From contig CM067367.1 in NCBI GenBank assembly GCA_034401795.1, forward strand, positions 81,895,843 through 81,959,842: a stretch of 64,000 nucleotides of DNA, given 5' to 3'. The DNA is from Chaetoderma sp. LZ-2023a. Taxonomy: Eukaryota > Mollusca > Caudofoveata > Chaetodermatida > Chaetodermatidae. Shown in pieces: positions 49,980 to 61,333 of the stretch. The notes beneath the pieces were generated by a model, which was not told the DNA's origin, did not search any database, and saw nothing but the letters and a program-made list of their open reading frames with translations. Position 1 is the first letter of the stretch. Every line of letters begins with the position of its first letter. The translations under genes were made by a program, and so were the position numbers.

Positions 49980-52900
49980 TAGTCCAGGAGCTAAAGCTAG
50001 GTCTGAATCGTGACGTAGCACACCCAGTATTCGGAAGGTCTGACACTTGCTGTGGCTTGGGGGACATGTCCCACACATTTTAAGCCCTGTTGTACAAACA
50101 AATTGTGGTAGCACTAATTAGTTATCCTGATTTCTTTGCATAGGGGGTCTAGGCTTTGGCTGTATCCACAGTGCACAACGACATAAGCATGATCGTGTCA
50201 TAACTCAAAGTAATATCGTATTAGATTCACCATATATGATATTTAGACGGATATCGATCTAACATATATCCAACATACATTTTGCATGCATATACCAAAG
50301 ACGAGGGTGAAATGTGAAGGTTATATTTTATGTATGTATAGTAACTCCATCATAGAATCTGTATATCCAGCTGTACCACTGTTGACAAAGCAAAGGAAAT
50401 TATTCCCCAAAGCCTTTACTGGCTGCTGCGGTGGGTTACCACGAATGCAGATTTAGCACCAGAGCAGTTTGGTAATGTTAGATCAGAATGTGCTAATGAA
50501 GGTGATGAGAGGCATGTAATGATGATATGCCAAGACATAGCGCATTGTGTATCACACGGGAGAAAGAAAATGCCAAAACACATAAGCCTCGCTATGACAA
50601 TGAGGCATCTTACAGGTTCCAAACAAGTTGTCACCATTCTGAATCGTATGGGTCATAGCGTTTGCTATGATGATATTGAGGTAGTTGACACTAGTATGGC
50701 GCTTGAAGTATTAGCTCAATCAACACGGTATGGAGTTGTAATACCAACAAACATTGATCCAAACTCGTTCGTTCAAGTAGCAGCTGATAACAATGATATA
50801 CTTGAAGAAACCTTAGACGGTAAACAGACAACTCACTCAACGACAATGGTGATTTTCCAACGAATGCAATTTGGCCCAAGACCAGAGCGTGTCATACATG
50901 CTGAACACTCAGTCAGGAGAAGGGCTTTGACAGCACCAGGTACTGAAAACAGAATTCTTGATTGTGGGGTGCTTGGTAGAAGACCAGATGTGACCGCGTT
51001 CATAGACACTGTCAAGAAGGATTGGTACCAATGTGATAGCTCAATCCAGGAACAGGCATTAGTCATGGATCTTGCATGGGCCATCGTTCGAATGTGTCCA
51101 ATAAAATTGTTTGCGGTAGATCTTGTACCCATGATGACCACAGAAACACAAACAGTCCCTAGTTGGAGTGGATTTAATGCACTTGTATCATGTGCTAACG
51201 CACCTTTTACACAAATCGGTTACTGTCCAATGATTTCCGGATCACCAACTGAATTCAATACGGTGTATACGGTCATGAAACAAGTTCAAAGAATGATGAC
51301 AACACTAGGACAGAATGACTCGGTCATTACATTCGAACTTGGCCATATATGTCAAGGCAAAGGAGATACAGTGGCGATATAAAGAAGAGTTTAGTGACAC
51401 TGTGATCAGACTGGGGGGATTCCACATTGCGCTAAACTACCTAGCTGTTATTGGAAAGATGTTTGATGACTCTGGCTTAGAAGATCTCCTCATAGAGGCC
51501 AACACATATGGTAGCAGCACGGCTGCTGCTCTACTTAAAGGGAAGTCATATAATCGAGGAGTGAGGGCTCACAAATTGGTTATGGAAGCGCTGCTGCGAT
51601 TACAATGGCAGTCTTTTTCCACATGGGTTCAACAAAATGGACAACATGAAGACCATATTACTCCAACAGAATTGGAGAGTCTGGATGAGAAAATTAAGAT
51701 TTGCCGAAGCAGCATTGACGACTTAGACGCACTACAAGAAAATTTCAAAGAGGTGTGTATGTACGTGAATACATTGCAACAGCTGTTCAAATCCTTTAAA
51801 GTTGAGTCAAGCTCGAAATCACACCTGTCCGCATTTTGGAACTCATATATTCATATGGTAGAGCTGCTGCTTGGATTCATAAGAGCTGAGAGAACTGGAG
51901 ATTGGCAGGCACACCTATCAGCTACTGCTGCTATGGCGCCATATTTCTACAGCATGGACAGAACCAATTATGCAAGATGGCTGCCAATATATCTTGCGGA
52001 CATGAAGATGCTTCCAAGTACACATCCCCATGTACATGAACAATTCTTGAATGGAAATCATTCCGTAAGTCGCCCAGACCATCCATTCAATCAAGTGTGG
52101 ACAGATATGGCCTTAGAGCAATCGATTAATTTGGATTCCAAAAAGCGAAGTGGTTTTATTGGAATAACACAAAAGCCAGGAGCTCTGGAGAGGTGGTTTT
52201 TAACTAGCCACGAGAGGGCAGCCATAACAACGGTCACAAAGCAAATGTGTGGGTTACAAGATAGTCACATGTTTGGAGTACATAAGGAAATGGGGACTAA
52301 TCGAATGAACAGGGATGAAACCGATATGCAAAAGATACTTTCGATGTTCTCATCAGATATAATGACCAATCCCTTTAATATTGCGGAAAACGAGGACAGC
52401 GAGTGTCTTCCTCTTGTAAACATTGTAACTGGCGTGGTATTGCCTAGTGAAATCGCCAAGAGACTTGTTTCCGCCTGTGACATTGGTAAGGAGATTATGG
52501 AAAATTGTGTTCACGAGCGGCTGGACACTAACACGAGAAGCTTTTGGGACACGTTGCCACACTTAATACTTAAAACATTTGCCAGCCTAGTACAGAAGAA
52601 AAAACTCAAAACTAATGATGAAAAAATTCACAATGTGAGATCTGACCGCGAACTATTTGGTCGATTATTTATTGCCGCAAGGTCCAGAGATGTTGATTTA
52701 AAACTAGTGATGACGTATGAACTGTCTGCTATTCCACTATCATTGTCACATACGGATGGGACTCTAAGAAAGAATGTGAAAAGTGTTTTGTTAAGTGAAC
52801 TAGAAAAGGAAGTAAATGTTGATGGATGGCTTCCACCTGTTGACAAGACAGGCGCAACAGCTTATGTAGTAGATGGCATGGCAATTGTGCAAATGGTTAA

Positions 52901-54651
52901 AACTGGAGGTACGTCTACATTTGGAGAATTGGCTGATAAATACTGGCACATCTTTACAGTTCCACTGAATCAAGAAGACTGCAACAGAGTAGATATAGTT
53001 TTTGACAGATATGATAGACTGGAATCTCTCAAAGCGGAAGAGCGGCTAAAACGTGGGTCATCAACAGCATTGGAAGTAAAGATTGCTGGAGAAAATACTC
53101 CCGTTCCAAAGCAATGGGCCAAGTACATCAGCAATCCAAGCAACAAAAGTAACCTGGTTGCATTTCTCAGCAAGCGGTGGCGTGATACTGGTCCAAATAT
53201 GCTATCTGCCGACAATTGCGTCATTCTTGCTGGTGGCTTTAATGATGGAATGGATGTTGTTGTCATTTCAGCGAACAATTCGTCGTATTTGGAAGAACTT
53301 CGATCAGATCACGAGGAAGCAGATACGCGTATGATGTTACACGCGCTACACGCTTCAAAAGACCACATGTGTGTTGTTATACAGTCTCCTGATACAGACG
53401 TGGCAGTACTTAGTATATATACGTATCGTTCGCTTCACTGTTCTGAACTATGGTTCCGTACGGGCACAAAGGACAAATTGCGATACATACCAATACATAC
53501 AGTTGCTCAAGTACTGGGCCCAGCTATCTGTCTGTCTTTGCCTGGGTTTCATTCTCGTACAGGTTGTGATAGCACTAGTGCATTATTTGGAGTCGCTAAG
53601 AGAAAAGCATTCAATCTCTTAAAGTCATCTGAATGTCATCAGCTTAGCTTAGCCCAACTCGGCGAACATGTTGACTTATCACCGAATACTGCAATTCTAT
53701 GTGAGAAATTTGTCTGTGAGTTGTATACCACCAGGGATGTGGGAAAGACAGCTGATGAAACCCGTTATTGGCTCTTTTGTCAAAAGAGACGAAGAAATGA
53801 AAATCTTTCACCTACATCGAATAGTCTAAAGCAACACACCGAAAGGGCCAATTTTCAAGCTCTTGTTTGGAGACGTTCATTGCAAGCTGTTCAGAATCTT
53901 CCATCTCCAAATGGACATGGCTGGAGTATAGTGGATGGTCTACTCAAGCCTGTTCTAATGTCAAAGGATCCTGCTCCATTTGGATTAATTGAACTCACAT
54001 CATGTAGATGTCAAAAGTCTGCCTGCAAAAGAACAGATCTCTGTCAATGCAAGGCTAACAATCTACTCTGCACTGAAGCATGCCTTTGTATGGGAGGTGA
54101 AATGTGTGACAATGTTCAGCATACAATTGTCGAAGATGACTCTGACACGGATGAGTAACATTCTCTCATTTGCTCACGTGATAAATATGTCCTGCCAGCT
54201 TGTGTAGACATGCACTGCATGTCAGTTAAAAATTTAATTATGAAAAATGTAGAAAACATGGGCATTGTTGTAGCTAAGGTATTGCTAGTCACAAGAAGAC
54301 CTAAGTGCCCCAATATGTACAAAGCAACATACGGGTCTTAGACGAGGTTGATTATGTATAAATCTGCGATATACGATCACTCCTTTCCATTTTGGTTAAG
54401 ATTGTATTGATATAACATGTGCTTAAGTTTGTGAAAAATTTAGCATTGTGAAAATTGTTTGAGAGCTACATTCTACACCTATTGTAAATGGGCTTCTCAC
54501 GGGTTAGTGATACCACAATTTTCTTGTACAACACGGCTCAGAATATACCCAAGACATCGGTCTAGCATAATATAGAGACACACCTTCCGAATACTGGGTG
54601 TGCTACGAAACCATTCTTCTAGACCCCTTTTGAAAATTGGCTCCCGGACTA
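49980..54651 (+). mobile_element. XPG-nuclease DNA transposon, 4,672 bp, both ends intact
   Basis: Termini TAGTCC and GGACTA are inverse, and the terminal repeats continue inward with GTCC(A/G)GGAGC(T/C)AA and then a perfect 26-bp block starting CGTAGCACACCCAGTATTCG (50014-50039; inverse at 54582-54607). A further looser match, TTGTACAA-AAATTGTGGTA-CACTA, lies about 80-100 bp inside. TTA flanks both ends (49977-49979 and 54652-54654), and removal of the element and one TTA restores an M1 MITE. The only gene inside is the long XPG/CXC protein. Three-bp duplications plus an XPG-type nuclease recall the Academ superfamily, but that assignment is a hypothesis. Confidence 0.8.
50345..54158 (+). 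CDS. transposon protein: candidate DDE-like N-part, FEN1/XPG-type nuclease, CXC domain
   Basis: One intronless coding region split by a single frameshift near 51335. The first part is open from 50345, with its first ATG at 50519, giving 287 residues. It has conserved-looking text before that ATG (SLYWLLRWVTT), so the true start may lie upstream or in a lost or spliced exon. It includes VQVAADNNDILEETLDG. The second part (51315-54158) is 947 residues. In its numbering, GGFHIALNYLAVIG and GFIRAERTGDWQAH come first; these with AADNND might hold acidic transposase residues. The nuclease follows: VVDGMAI (D520), IVFDRYD (D564), DHEEADTRM (E667, E668, D670), SPDTDVAVL (D693, D695) and TGCDSTSALFGVAKRKAF (D752). 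This matches the acidic set and helix-two-turn-helix order of FEN1/XPG enzymes. A tesmin/TSO1-like CXC cluster lies at 897-932. The nuclease call is well supported by motif order; the transposase role is inferred. Confidence 0.8.
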
Positions 54652-54654
54652 TTA

Positions 54655-55127
54655 CTCAACAACATAATTTATTAAATTGTGAAAGGGTTTGGTGTTGGGC
54701 CTTTAGTGTTCCATGTGTTAAAAACAACACGGTTTGCCTTTTTCCGACACAACGAGCGCGAGCGAAAGATTTGTTTCTTCCAATGTGTGCACAATGTGAG
54801 CATGCAGAAATACATACAAATCACCAATTTAAACTGTCACTTGTCTATTACAAATTGTAAAGGCATAAATATAACTCAATAGCTTTATTGAGCTATTTTG
54901 CTCAACATAATTGATCGGTTGGTGAGAAAATATCTGGATAAGTCACGGGGTGTTCGGAAATCCGGCGGCCAGTTACAAATTCGGCGTTTTTTATTAATCC
55001 AGAGAGCTGGTCGCCCTGATAGAAATGATTAAGCCGCTAGAGCAAATTTGCTATATAGGCCTAATGATGTCTGTCTCAGGCAACTGTGTGGCATTCCCAT
55101 TGCAGCGGCACCCTCAGTGGTTACAGT
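54655..55127. other. M1 remnant then no recognised feature
   Basis: The first 35 bases continue the interrupted M1 MITE. The rest has no supported gene or repeat. Confidence 0.45.
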
Positions 55128-55213
55128 CATGTTCACACTAGAGAGTTAATCAGGAATAACGCATACGTCAGTATGGCGTTATTCCTGATCAACTCTCTAG
55201 TTAGAACACGGTC
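55128..55213. mobile_element. D palindrome, copy 1
   Basis: CATGTTCACACTAGAGAGTT and the inverse AACTCTCTAGTTAGAACACG, with AATCAGGAATAACG pairing CGTTATTCCTGAT. An additional end, TTAGGCCGTGTTCTCATACA, starts directly after it at 55215. Confidence 0.75.
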
Positions 55214-55617
55214 TTAGGCCGTGTTCTCATACAGCCACTATTTCGGTAAATACCGGGTATATCGGCTAGCGTTCTCATTGGACTGGCTCTTGTACCGGAA
55301 TAAATACGTCATGTATTTCGAAATTTAATCCGACAAAATCGGCGGTTTATCTTCCGATATATCGCTATTGCTTCCTTATGTGATCGCAACCTATTCCCTC
55401 AAAATTTTCCCGGTAGCGTTACCGTCAGTATTTTCTCTCACTGTCTGCCAGTTAGCGGTACGATATCATTGTATCTCGCTCTCCACCAGGTAGCACCACC
55501 GTCCAGTCCAGGACTATCTTCCAGCTGTGCGAACGCAAAAAGATATATAGGCTATATATTAACCTACATAGTACACGAAATAGTTAAGTAGAATTAGGCA
55601 ATGAGAAAGAGGCCTTA

Positions 55618-55707
55618 GGCCGTGTTCTCGCTAGAGACTAAATCAGGAATAACGCCATACCTGAAGTATGCCTGTATTCCTGATTAACTCTCTAGTGAGA
55701 ACGCGGC
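55618..55707. mobile_element. D palindrome, copy 2
   Basis: GGCCGTGTTCTCGCTAGAGA ... TCTCTAGTGAGAACGCGGC, about 90 bp, flanked by TTA on the left and TTTA on the right. Confidence 0.78.
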
Positions 55708-55774
55708 TTTAGTTTATACAAATATCAGATTAAATAAATCACGCCAGACTCTTTATAGCTTTACTCTGCACTAA

Positions 55775-55863
55775 GGCCGTGTTCTCACTAGAGACTTAAT
55801 CAGGAATAACGCCATGCTGAAGTATGGCGTTATTCCTGATTAAGTTTCCAGTGAGAACAAGGC
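55775..55863. mobile_element. D palindrome, copy 3
   Basis: GGCCGTGTTCTCACTAGAGA ... GTTTCCAGTGAGAACAAGGC. The inner arms ATCAGGAATAACGCCAT and ATGGCGTTATTCCTGAT are perfect. Confidence 0.78.
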
Positions 55864-57089
55864 ATATCTTAAACAGCAACAGCTTGTAGTAACGCCGTTT
55901 GCAAAATGTATAACAGTTCGCAGATATAATGAATGAAATATATAACACTAGTAGCACATTAAGTTAAAGATTCTTCTGTAACTTGGTTTACTGTAAATAC
56001 TCATCAGACTTCCTGGCACAGATCCCATAAACCTACAGAGAGTAATCTGTGGTTACAATAAACGACGTCTAGTGGAGCGTTATTCGTCACTAATCATTGT
56101 CAAGTTGGGACATAAAAGCTTCTTTTCTTTGCTTCGTTCTTTGATTTATCGCTAAGATTACACTGTATTTATTTTATTTTCTCCCGTTATCGGGAAGAGA
56201 TAATCCGTAGATACACATTCATGAAATTTACGAACGTTTTTTGGTATTTGTGATGACAAGATAGGCGTCTATAAGAAACTGTGTGCGAAGTGGCCGCCGG
56301 TTTATCACGACATAAGTAGCGAATAATCACGGTCTTGTGCCAGAGCTGGATGTGAAGATTGACTGGCTACAGAACCAACATAGGCAGCACCAGCACCCAG
56401 TCAGATTAGTTGTATAATAATCGGCAGGTTGGTACTTCATAGCGCCAGTTCAAATCCAAAAGGACTGTACTTAAGCGATGACGAGTAATGAGATGGTAAA
56501 ATCTACCTACTTTAGGGTTATTCCAAAGACATATTGATGTTTATGCCCAATATATAACGTCAGGGTGTTTCCTAATGGCCAATTTCCTTGGTTTATACTC
56601 ATTATTAGTAGAAGAAAAGAGTGTACTACTATTGTCATTATGTTTCTTATTATATAGTTCATGCCTCCCGGTGCCCCCCCCCCACACCTACCCGCACCCC
56701 ATCCCCCACCTCCTCTACCCAGTAATGGGGATTTCCCTGTGATTTCGTTGTTTATACGCAAAATATGACATCAGCCTTGTGTGCATTAGGGAAAACATTC
56801 CAGAGCTCCCTTCTCAACAAACTCGTGTTTTGTCTGTTTGTATATTATATGGAGTTTTAATGCGAAAACACCAGTTTGTCAATGGTTTGCAGATTTAGCA
56901 AAACGTTTTAAAACATTTTCCATACTGGACGCAAGGCAGGATGATAAATGTAGGGTATACCTATTATCAATATGTATTTATTTACGTTCGGCCAGCCCCC
57001 ACCTCAAAATGAAATGTCGCGTTAGGGGTCAGGTATTGAATGATCTGTGTCGTCCTATTCCCTAACAATGGGCTCTCACACAGAGGCAA
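55864..57089. other. mostly unassigned; one M1-core remnant
   Basis: GGCAGCACCAGCACCCAGTC and AGATTAGTTGTATAAT (56382-56420) are a right core arm. A C-rich run lies at 56675-56690. No gene supported. Confidence 0.45.
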
Positions 57090-57213
57090 CTGGTTACCAA
57101 GCCACTCAATCCAGCGGTAATTTTCAAAAATAGTCTTCTCTTGGCCTATAAATGGCCAATACTCAATACCCCTTCAGTGGCTGGTTAGACCGGCTTGACC
57201 ATTTAAGGGTTAA
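57090..57213. mobile_element. P MITE, right half
   Basis: CACTCAATCCAGCGGTAATT, CAAAAATAGTCTTCTCTTGG, CCTATAAATGGCCAATACTC, right end CATTTAAGGGTTAA. Confidence 0.65.
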
Positions 57214-57309
57214 GTTGGCACAGGGGGTTGGGCTTTAGAGGTGTGGTTACACAGCCGACTATGCGCCTTAAGGAATGTAATCATTTAACCCTCAAAAGCT
57301 AATTACAAT

Positions 57310-57475
57310 AGGAAATGAGATGCATTGCTTTAATGCTTTGAACCCTGAATTTCCAGCATCGGAATTTTAAAACGATCATGCAGGTAAGCTGTTGAGTATT
57401 TTAAAACTAATTTGATAGGAACCTGTTCCAGCCGAATTAATTTCAAAATACCCAACAGACGATTTATACAATCGT
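57310..57475. repeat. E-like unit with M1-type core
   Basis: AGGAAATGAGATGCATTGCT, TTTAATGCTTTGAACCCTGA, then CAGGTAAGCTGTTGAGTATT and the inverse AATTTCAAAATACCCAACAG. Confidence 0.5.
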
Positions 57476-57544
57476 TAAGGATTTTGGCATTTTTACCTTT
57501 CGGGTTAATGGCTGAATTGGATAAGGAAAATCATAATATGTGCT

Positions 57545-57742
57545 TATTCAATGTCCACTTGAGGGCCAAGAGAAGAGTATCTGTCAAAGTTGACCATTGG
57601 AATGATAGACGCGGTTATCGAACCAGTCATTCCAGTGACTAAATTTCAAAAATAGTAGGCCTATTGCTTTGGCCTGTAAGCGAACATTCCAAACGTCCGC
57701 TACAGAAGCCGGTTTTGGCCGGCTTAACCCTGAAAGGATTAA
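57545..57742. mobile_element. P MITE
   Basis: ATGTCCACTTGAGGGCCAAG, AGTTGACCATTGGAATGATA, GAACCAGTCATTCCAGTGAC, GAAGCCGGTTTTGGCCGGCT, end AAAGGATTAA. Confidence 0.72.
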
Positions 57743-58289
57743 CCAACACGCTGTCCATAAAGTGTTTGATAAATATGACAGCAACAGTAGACATATTACC
57801 TAGTGATAAATAGATGTTATAGCATTGCTTGTGTTGTCACATATTTGCACTCGTATTTCACATTATTCTATATCAGTTTTAATATTTGCCGGAACGCGAA
57901 GCACGAGGATCAATATAGAAACTGACAAAGAATATCGTGCTAAATACTAGTGCAAATATGCGACTAAGCATCTCATAACATATTTATTACAGACGTTCCG
58001 TTTTTAGCGTTTTGCAGCATAATGTCACATTGGTCCCAGGCATATTAACAATGACAGTAATACAATAACGCACAGACGGCGACTTATTACTAATCAGTTT
58101 CGTAGGCCTGCTAGTGTCGTCGGCTAAGAGGTGTTCATATGCTTATTATATGATCTTATTGTAACAAGAATGGTAATAATATCGTCGTTTTATTTGGTTA
58201 AATGTTGACTTAACCAGAAATAAATTTTGAAAACATTAGAGAATAAGAGGAATTATAACGCACATTTCGTTTTTAATAGATAAGTTTTT
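57743..58289. other. no recognised feature
   Basis: Contains a short inverted pair: ATTTGCACTCGTATTTCACA (57842) and ACTAGTGCAAATATG (57947), with related words between them. It may be a decayed palindrome of about 120 bp. Confidence 0.35.
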
Positions 58290-58425
58290 GAAGCGGTCAA
58301 AACGACATCTACAGTGGTTTTGAAGAATGTTCATTTAATGTAAAACAGAAAGCTATTTTTAATTTTAGTGGTAAATTTACAGATATAACTATGATTTTCC
58401 TGAGATTTGACCAATATAGGGTTAA
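58290..58425. mobile_element. P MITE, degenerate
   Basis: CTACAGTGGTTTTGAAGAAT, GTTCATTTAATG, TTTTAGTGGTAAATTTACAG, end ATATAGGGTTAA. Confidence 0.5.
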
Positions 58426-58429
58426 CTAA

Positions 58430-58859
58430 TATGGGTAGACTTGTGTGCATTTTGATCTATTGGCAGAAGAGGAGTTAACAATAGGCATCCCAAACAACCA
58501 CTGACAAATTATGACAATATGCTTTTGGTGTGTCTAATAGATGATAGATCATTCTAAATGATAGCGTGCTTACTGAGGTGAGCTCAAAGCCATAATAATA
58601 TAAAGAAGATATTCCATTTCGTGGTCCCATTTTTGCTCATAACAGCATGCAGATACACCTATAAGAAGTATGTAGGTTTCTCAACAATCGTTCAGTGTTA
58701 TGCCCAACAATACATGTGAGTATAACGGTAGACACATGTGTTAACCAATCAACAGTTACTGTCGTCGACAAGAAGTGATGTTGCTAAACATGTCGGTTCT
58801 TATATCCACGTTGGTTTGACTTAACCATTGTAATGCTATTACCAAGACACCATAATGTA
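58430..58859. other. no recognised feature
   Basis: Nothing supportable. Confidence 0.4.
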
Positions 58860-59231
58860 GGAATCGGGTTTTAGCCCATCTCTAACTAGGCTCCACTCAC
58901 GATTTGCCCGGGTTGGTATCAATCGATCCATGCACTCCCTGGATCTCAATCTCCAGAAAACTATAGAGGTAAGCTATTGCATATTTTGAAACTAACTAGA
59001 CTACGTAACAGCAACATCGCCCTGTCAAATTAGATTCAAAATATTCAACAGAATGTTTATCAAATAGCAAAGACGTACACTTCGTGCAACGTACACGTGG
59101 CAGACTATTAAGCGTTTATAACGGACTTAATTACGTCAATTTATTACGTAATTGATTATGCCGTTAGCATCCATGTGGCGTAGTTGATCATGACGTCATA
59201 TGTTTGGCTGAGAAACTCGATTCATCAATTG
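58860..59231 (+). mobile_element. M1 MITE, near full length
   Basis: GGGTTTTAGCCCATCTCTAA, CAATCGATCCATGCACTCCC, core 58974-59052 with a shortened centre, CATGACGTCATATGTTTGGC, end CGATTCATCAATTG. Confidence 0.83.
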
Positions 59232-59377
59232 TCTTAGAAAGGCCACCGTTTGACACAGCCATAAATAAGGACGTTGATTTGAAACACAGTGTCGTCTAGA
59301 ATTGCAATTTGCAGCATAGGAATGGCTAAGCGTAAAGTTCTTGCAACGAACACAAATACCCATCATAGCGGAATTGC

Positions 59378-59761
59378 TGAATCCAATTTGTCAATCAAGT
59401 ATGTGACGTCATAATTAATTAATTATGTCACGTGTAGTTTGACGTCATAAACAAAATCGTAAGGAATGATAAGTCCGTTAGGAATTTTTAAAAGCCTGTC
59501 AGTTGTAGGAATTGTACGTTTTTACTAAATACTTTAATAAACACGCTGTTGACATTTTGAAACTAATTTTTTCTGGCCGCTGTTGCTGCAATAGGTAGTC
59601 AAATTAGTTTCAAAATAGTTAACAGTTTACCTGCATAGGTTTCTGGAAATTGAGATTCGGGGAGTTCATGTTTCGATCGATCCCAACACTGGCAACGCGT
59701 GGACTGAGCTTCGGCTATAGAGATGGGTAGTGTTTAGATAAAAGTAGATTCATCCATTGGT
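59378..59761 (-). mobile_element. M1 MITE, inverted, near full length
   Basis: Starts ATCCAATTTGTCAATCAAGT, has GTGACGTCATAATTAATTAA, core 59547-59626, CGATCGATCCCAACACTGGC, and ends ATTCATCCATTGG. It lies about 150 bp from the previous copy in opposite orientation. Confidence 0.83.
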
Positions 59762-60190
59762 CGGTGTTGGTGTTTAGTACACGCAACACGATGCAATATG
59801 TCGCCAGAGAAGTTAATCCTTACACCTTTATTAATCTGTTACATTGCGTATTACGAATTTCATTATTCCAAATGTTCGGCAAGAGAATCTGTCTTGCTTT
59901 TGCGTGCTACATAGAGTGGTTCGGTAAATATATATGCTATGCCATTCTATCAGAGATACGTACACGACAGCTGCTTCATAGATTGGTTAAATGGCATTCC
60001 GTCTGGTCCACTATCGAGGCGAGACATTAGAGAATTGTGTAATTCTTTAAGACAATCTTATCCATTAGATATTCTGTCCAGCGTCGAGGTTGGAATACTT
60101 TCTTTCATAAATAATTCATATTGTTCTTATAAAATAGCTGTGTATGCAAGGATAATGCTATTATCAGAACACATACGTTACAGACGTGAC
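59762..60190 (+). other. two short overlapping ORFs, unrecognised
   Basis: Frames at 59764-60030 (88 residues) and 59939-60199 (86 residues) overlap and have ordinary composition (LPRY-type YVHDSCFIDWLNGIPSGPLS). I recognise no family, and either could be chance. Confidence 0.15.
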
Positions 60191-60195
60191 TTATT

Positions 60196-60196
<1 letters not shown>

Positions 60197-60255
<59 letters not shown>
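60197..60255. repeat. (AAT)n microsatellite
   Basis: Pure trinucleotide array. Confidence 0.97.
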
Positions 60256-60375
60256 TGCAGGTCAGCAAATGAATTTGTAGAATGGTGTTATGAGTTGTTT
60301 ATTATTCTGTAAACAATGGGTTTAAGTATCACAGATTATGATGAATCACATACGTTTAACTACAGATACGAAATG

Positions 60376-60733
60376 AATGGACTAGAGTCATATGACGTCA
60401 TGCTCAGCTAAGCGGCGTGTAGGATGACGTCATAATCATTAAATGATTTTGTTAGGCCCGGCTTTAACTCTTAATAGTCCGACACGTTGTACGAATTGTA
60501 TGTCTTTACTATTTAAGAAACATGCTGTTGAATATTTTGAAACTAATTTGAAGCAGCAACAGCTCCTTGTCAAATTAGTTTCAAAATATTCAACAGCTTA
60601 ACTGTATAGTTTTCTGGAAATTGATAGTTAGGGCGCTGAGAGATCGATAGATCCCAACACGAGCGAGGTGTGGGTGTGGCTTAGCTAGAGATGGGCGGGG
60701 CATAGCAAAAACTGGAAAAGGCCGTTGAGGTCA
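60376..60733 (-). mobile_element. M1 MITE, inverted, near full length
   Basis: GAGTCATATGACGTCATGCT, GTGTAGGATGACGTCATAAT, core 60526-60598 with a shortened loop, GATCGATAGATCCCAACACG, end CTGGAAAAGGCCGTTG. Confidence 0.87.
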
Positions 60734-60934
60734 CGGAATGAACGTGTCGGTGATGTAGTACACTTTGCCAGCATTCTTTTCCTATCGCTGCAATTTTAAA
60801 AACCGTGGTTTTGATCAATGCCTAAATATTTATGGTGTTTATCAGCAGCGTCCTTACATAGCTTCTTCAATTATTCTTGGATGTATGTCCATTCTTCGGA
60901 AACGTAAGTGCCTTCTCAACATCATTTGGTTCAA

Positions 60935-61333
60935 TGGAGGAATTCAGTCTGGCAGTCAAATATATAACGTCATAATCAAATACGTCACAGGTAGGTTGGC
61001 ATCACAATTAATTACGTCACGAATGACGTATCTTAGTCTGTCGTAAACCCTTAAAAATCCGTCATGTGTACGAAGTGTGTGTTATTACAACACAATAACC
61101 ATTCTGCTGAATATTTTTTAGACTAAATTTACTGGGCGCTGTTGCTATCATAGGCAGCAACACCGCCCTGTCAAATTAGTTTCAACGTATTCAGCGGCTT
61201 AGCTCTATATATAGGTTTTTGGAAATTGAGATCCGCTGAGTGTCAGGTTCAATAGAACCCAACACTGGCAAAGCGTGGGCAGAGCTTAACAATAGACGAT
61301 CGGGGCATAGCTAAATTGGAGTGGCCTTTTATC
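60935..61333 (-). mobile_element. M1 MITE, inverted
   Basis: TATATAACGTCATAATCAAA, TTAATTACGTCACGAATGAC, core 61108-61200, AACCCAACACTGGCAAAGCG, end TTGGAGTGGCC. Confidence 0.78.

Noticed and set aside
50833..53334. Minus-strand ORFs of 60-100 residues and short plus-frame ORFs
   Set aside because: They overlap the long, motif-bearing transposon gene and have no motifs of their own.
56420..56470. tRNA or tRNA-derived SINE suggested by GTTCAAATCC
   Set aside because: No A box at the right distance and no cloverleaf could be drawn.
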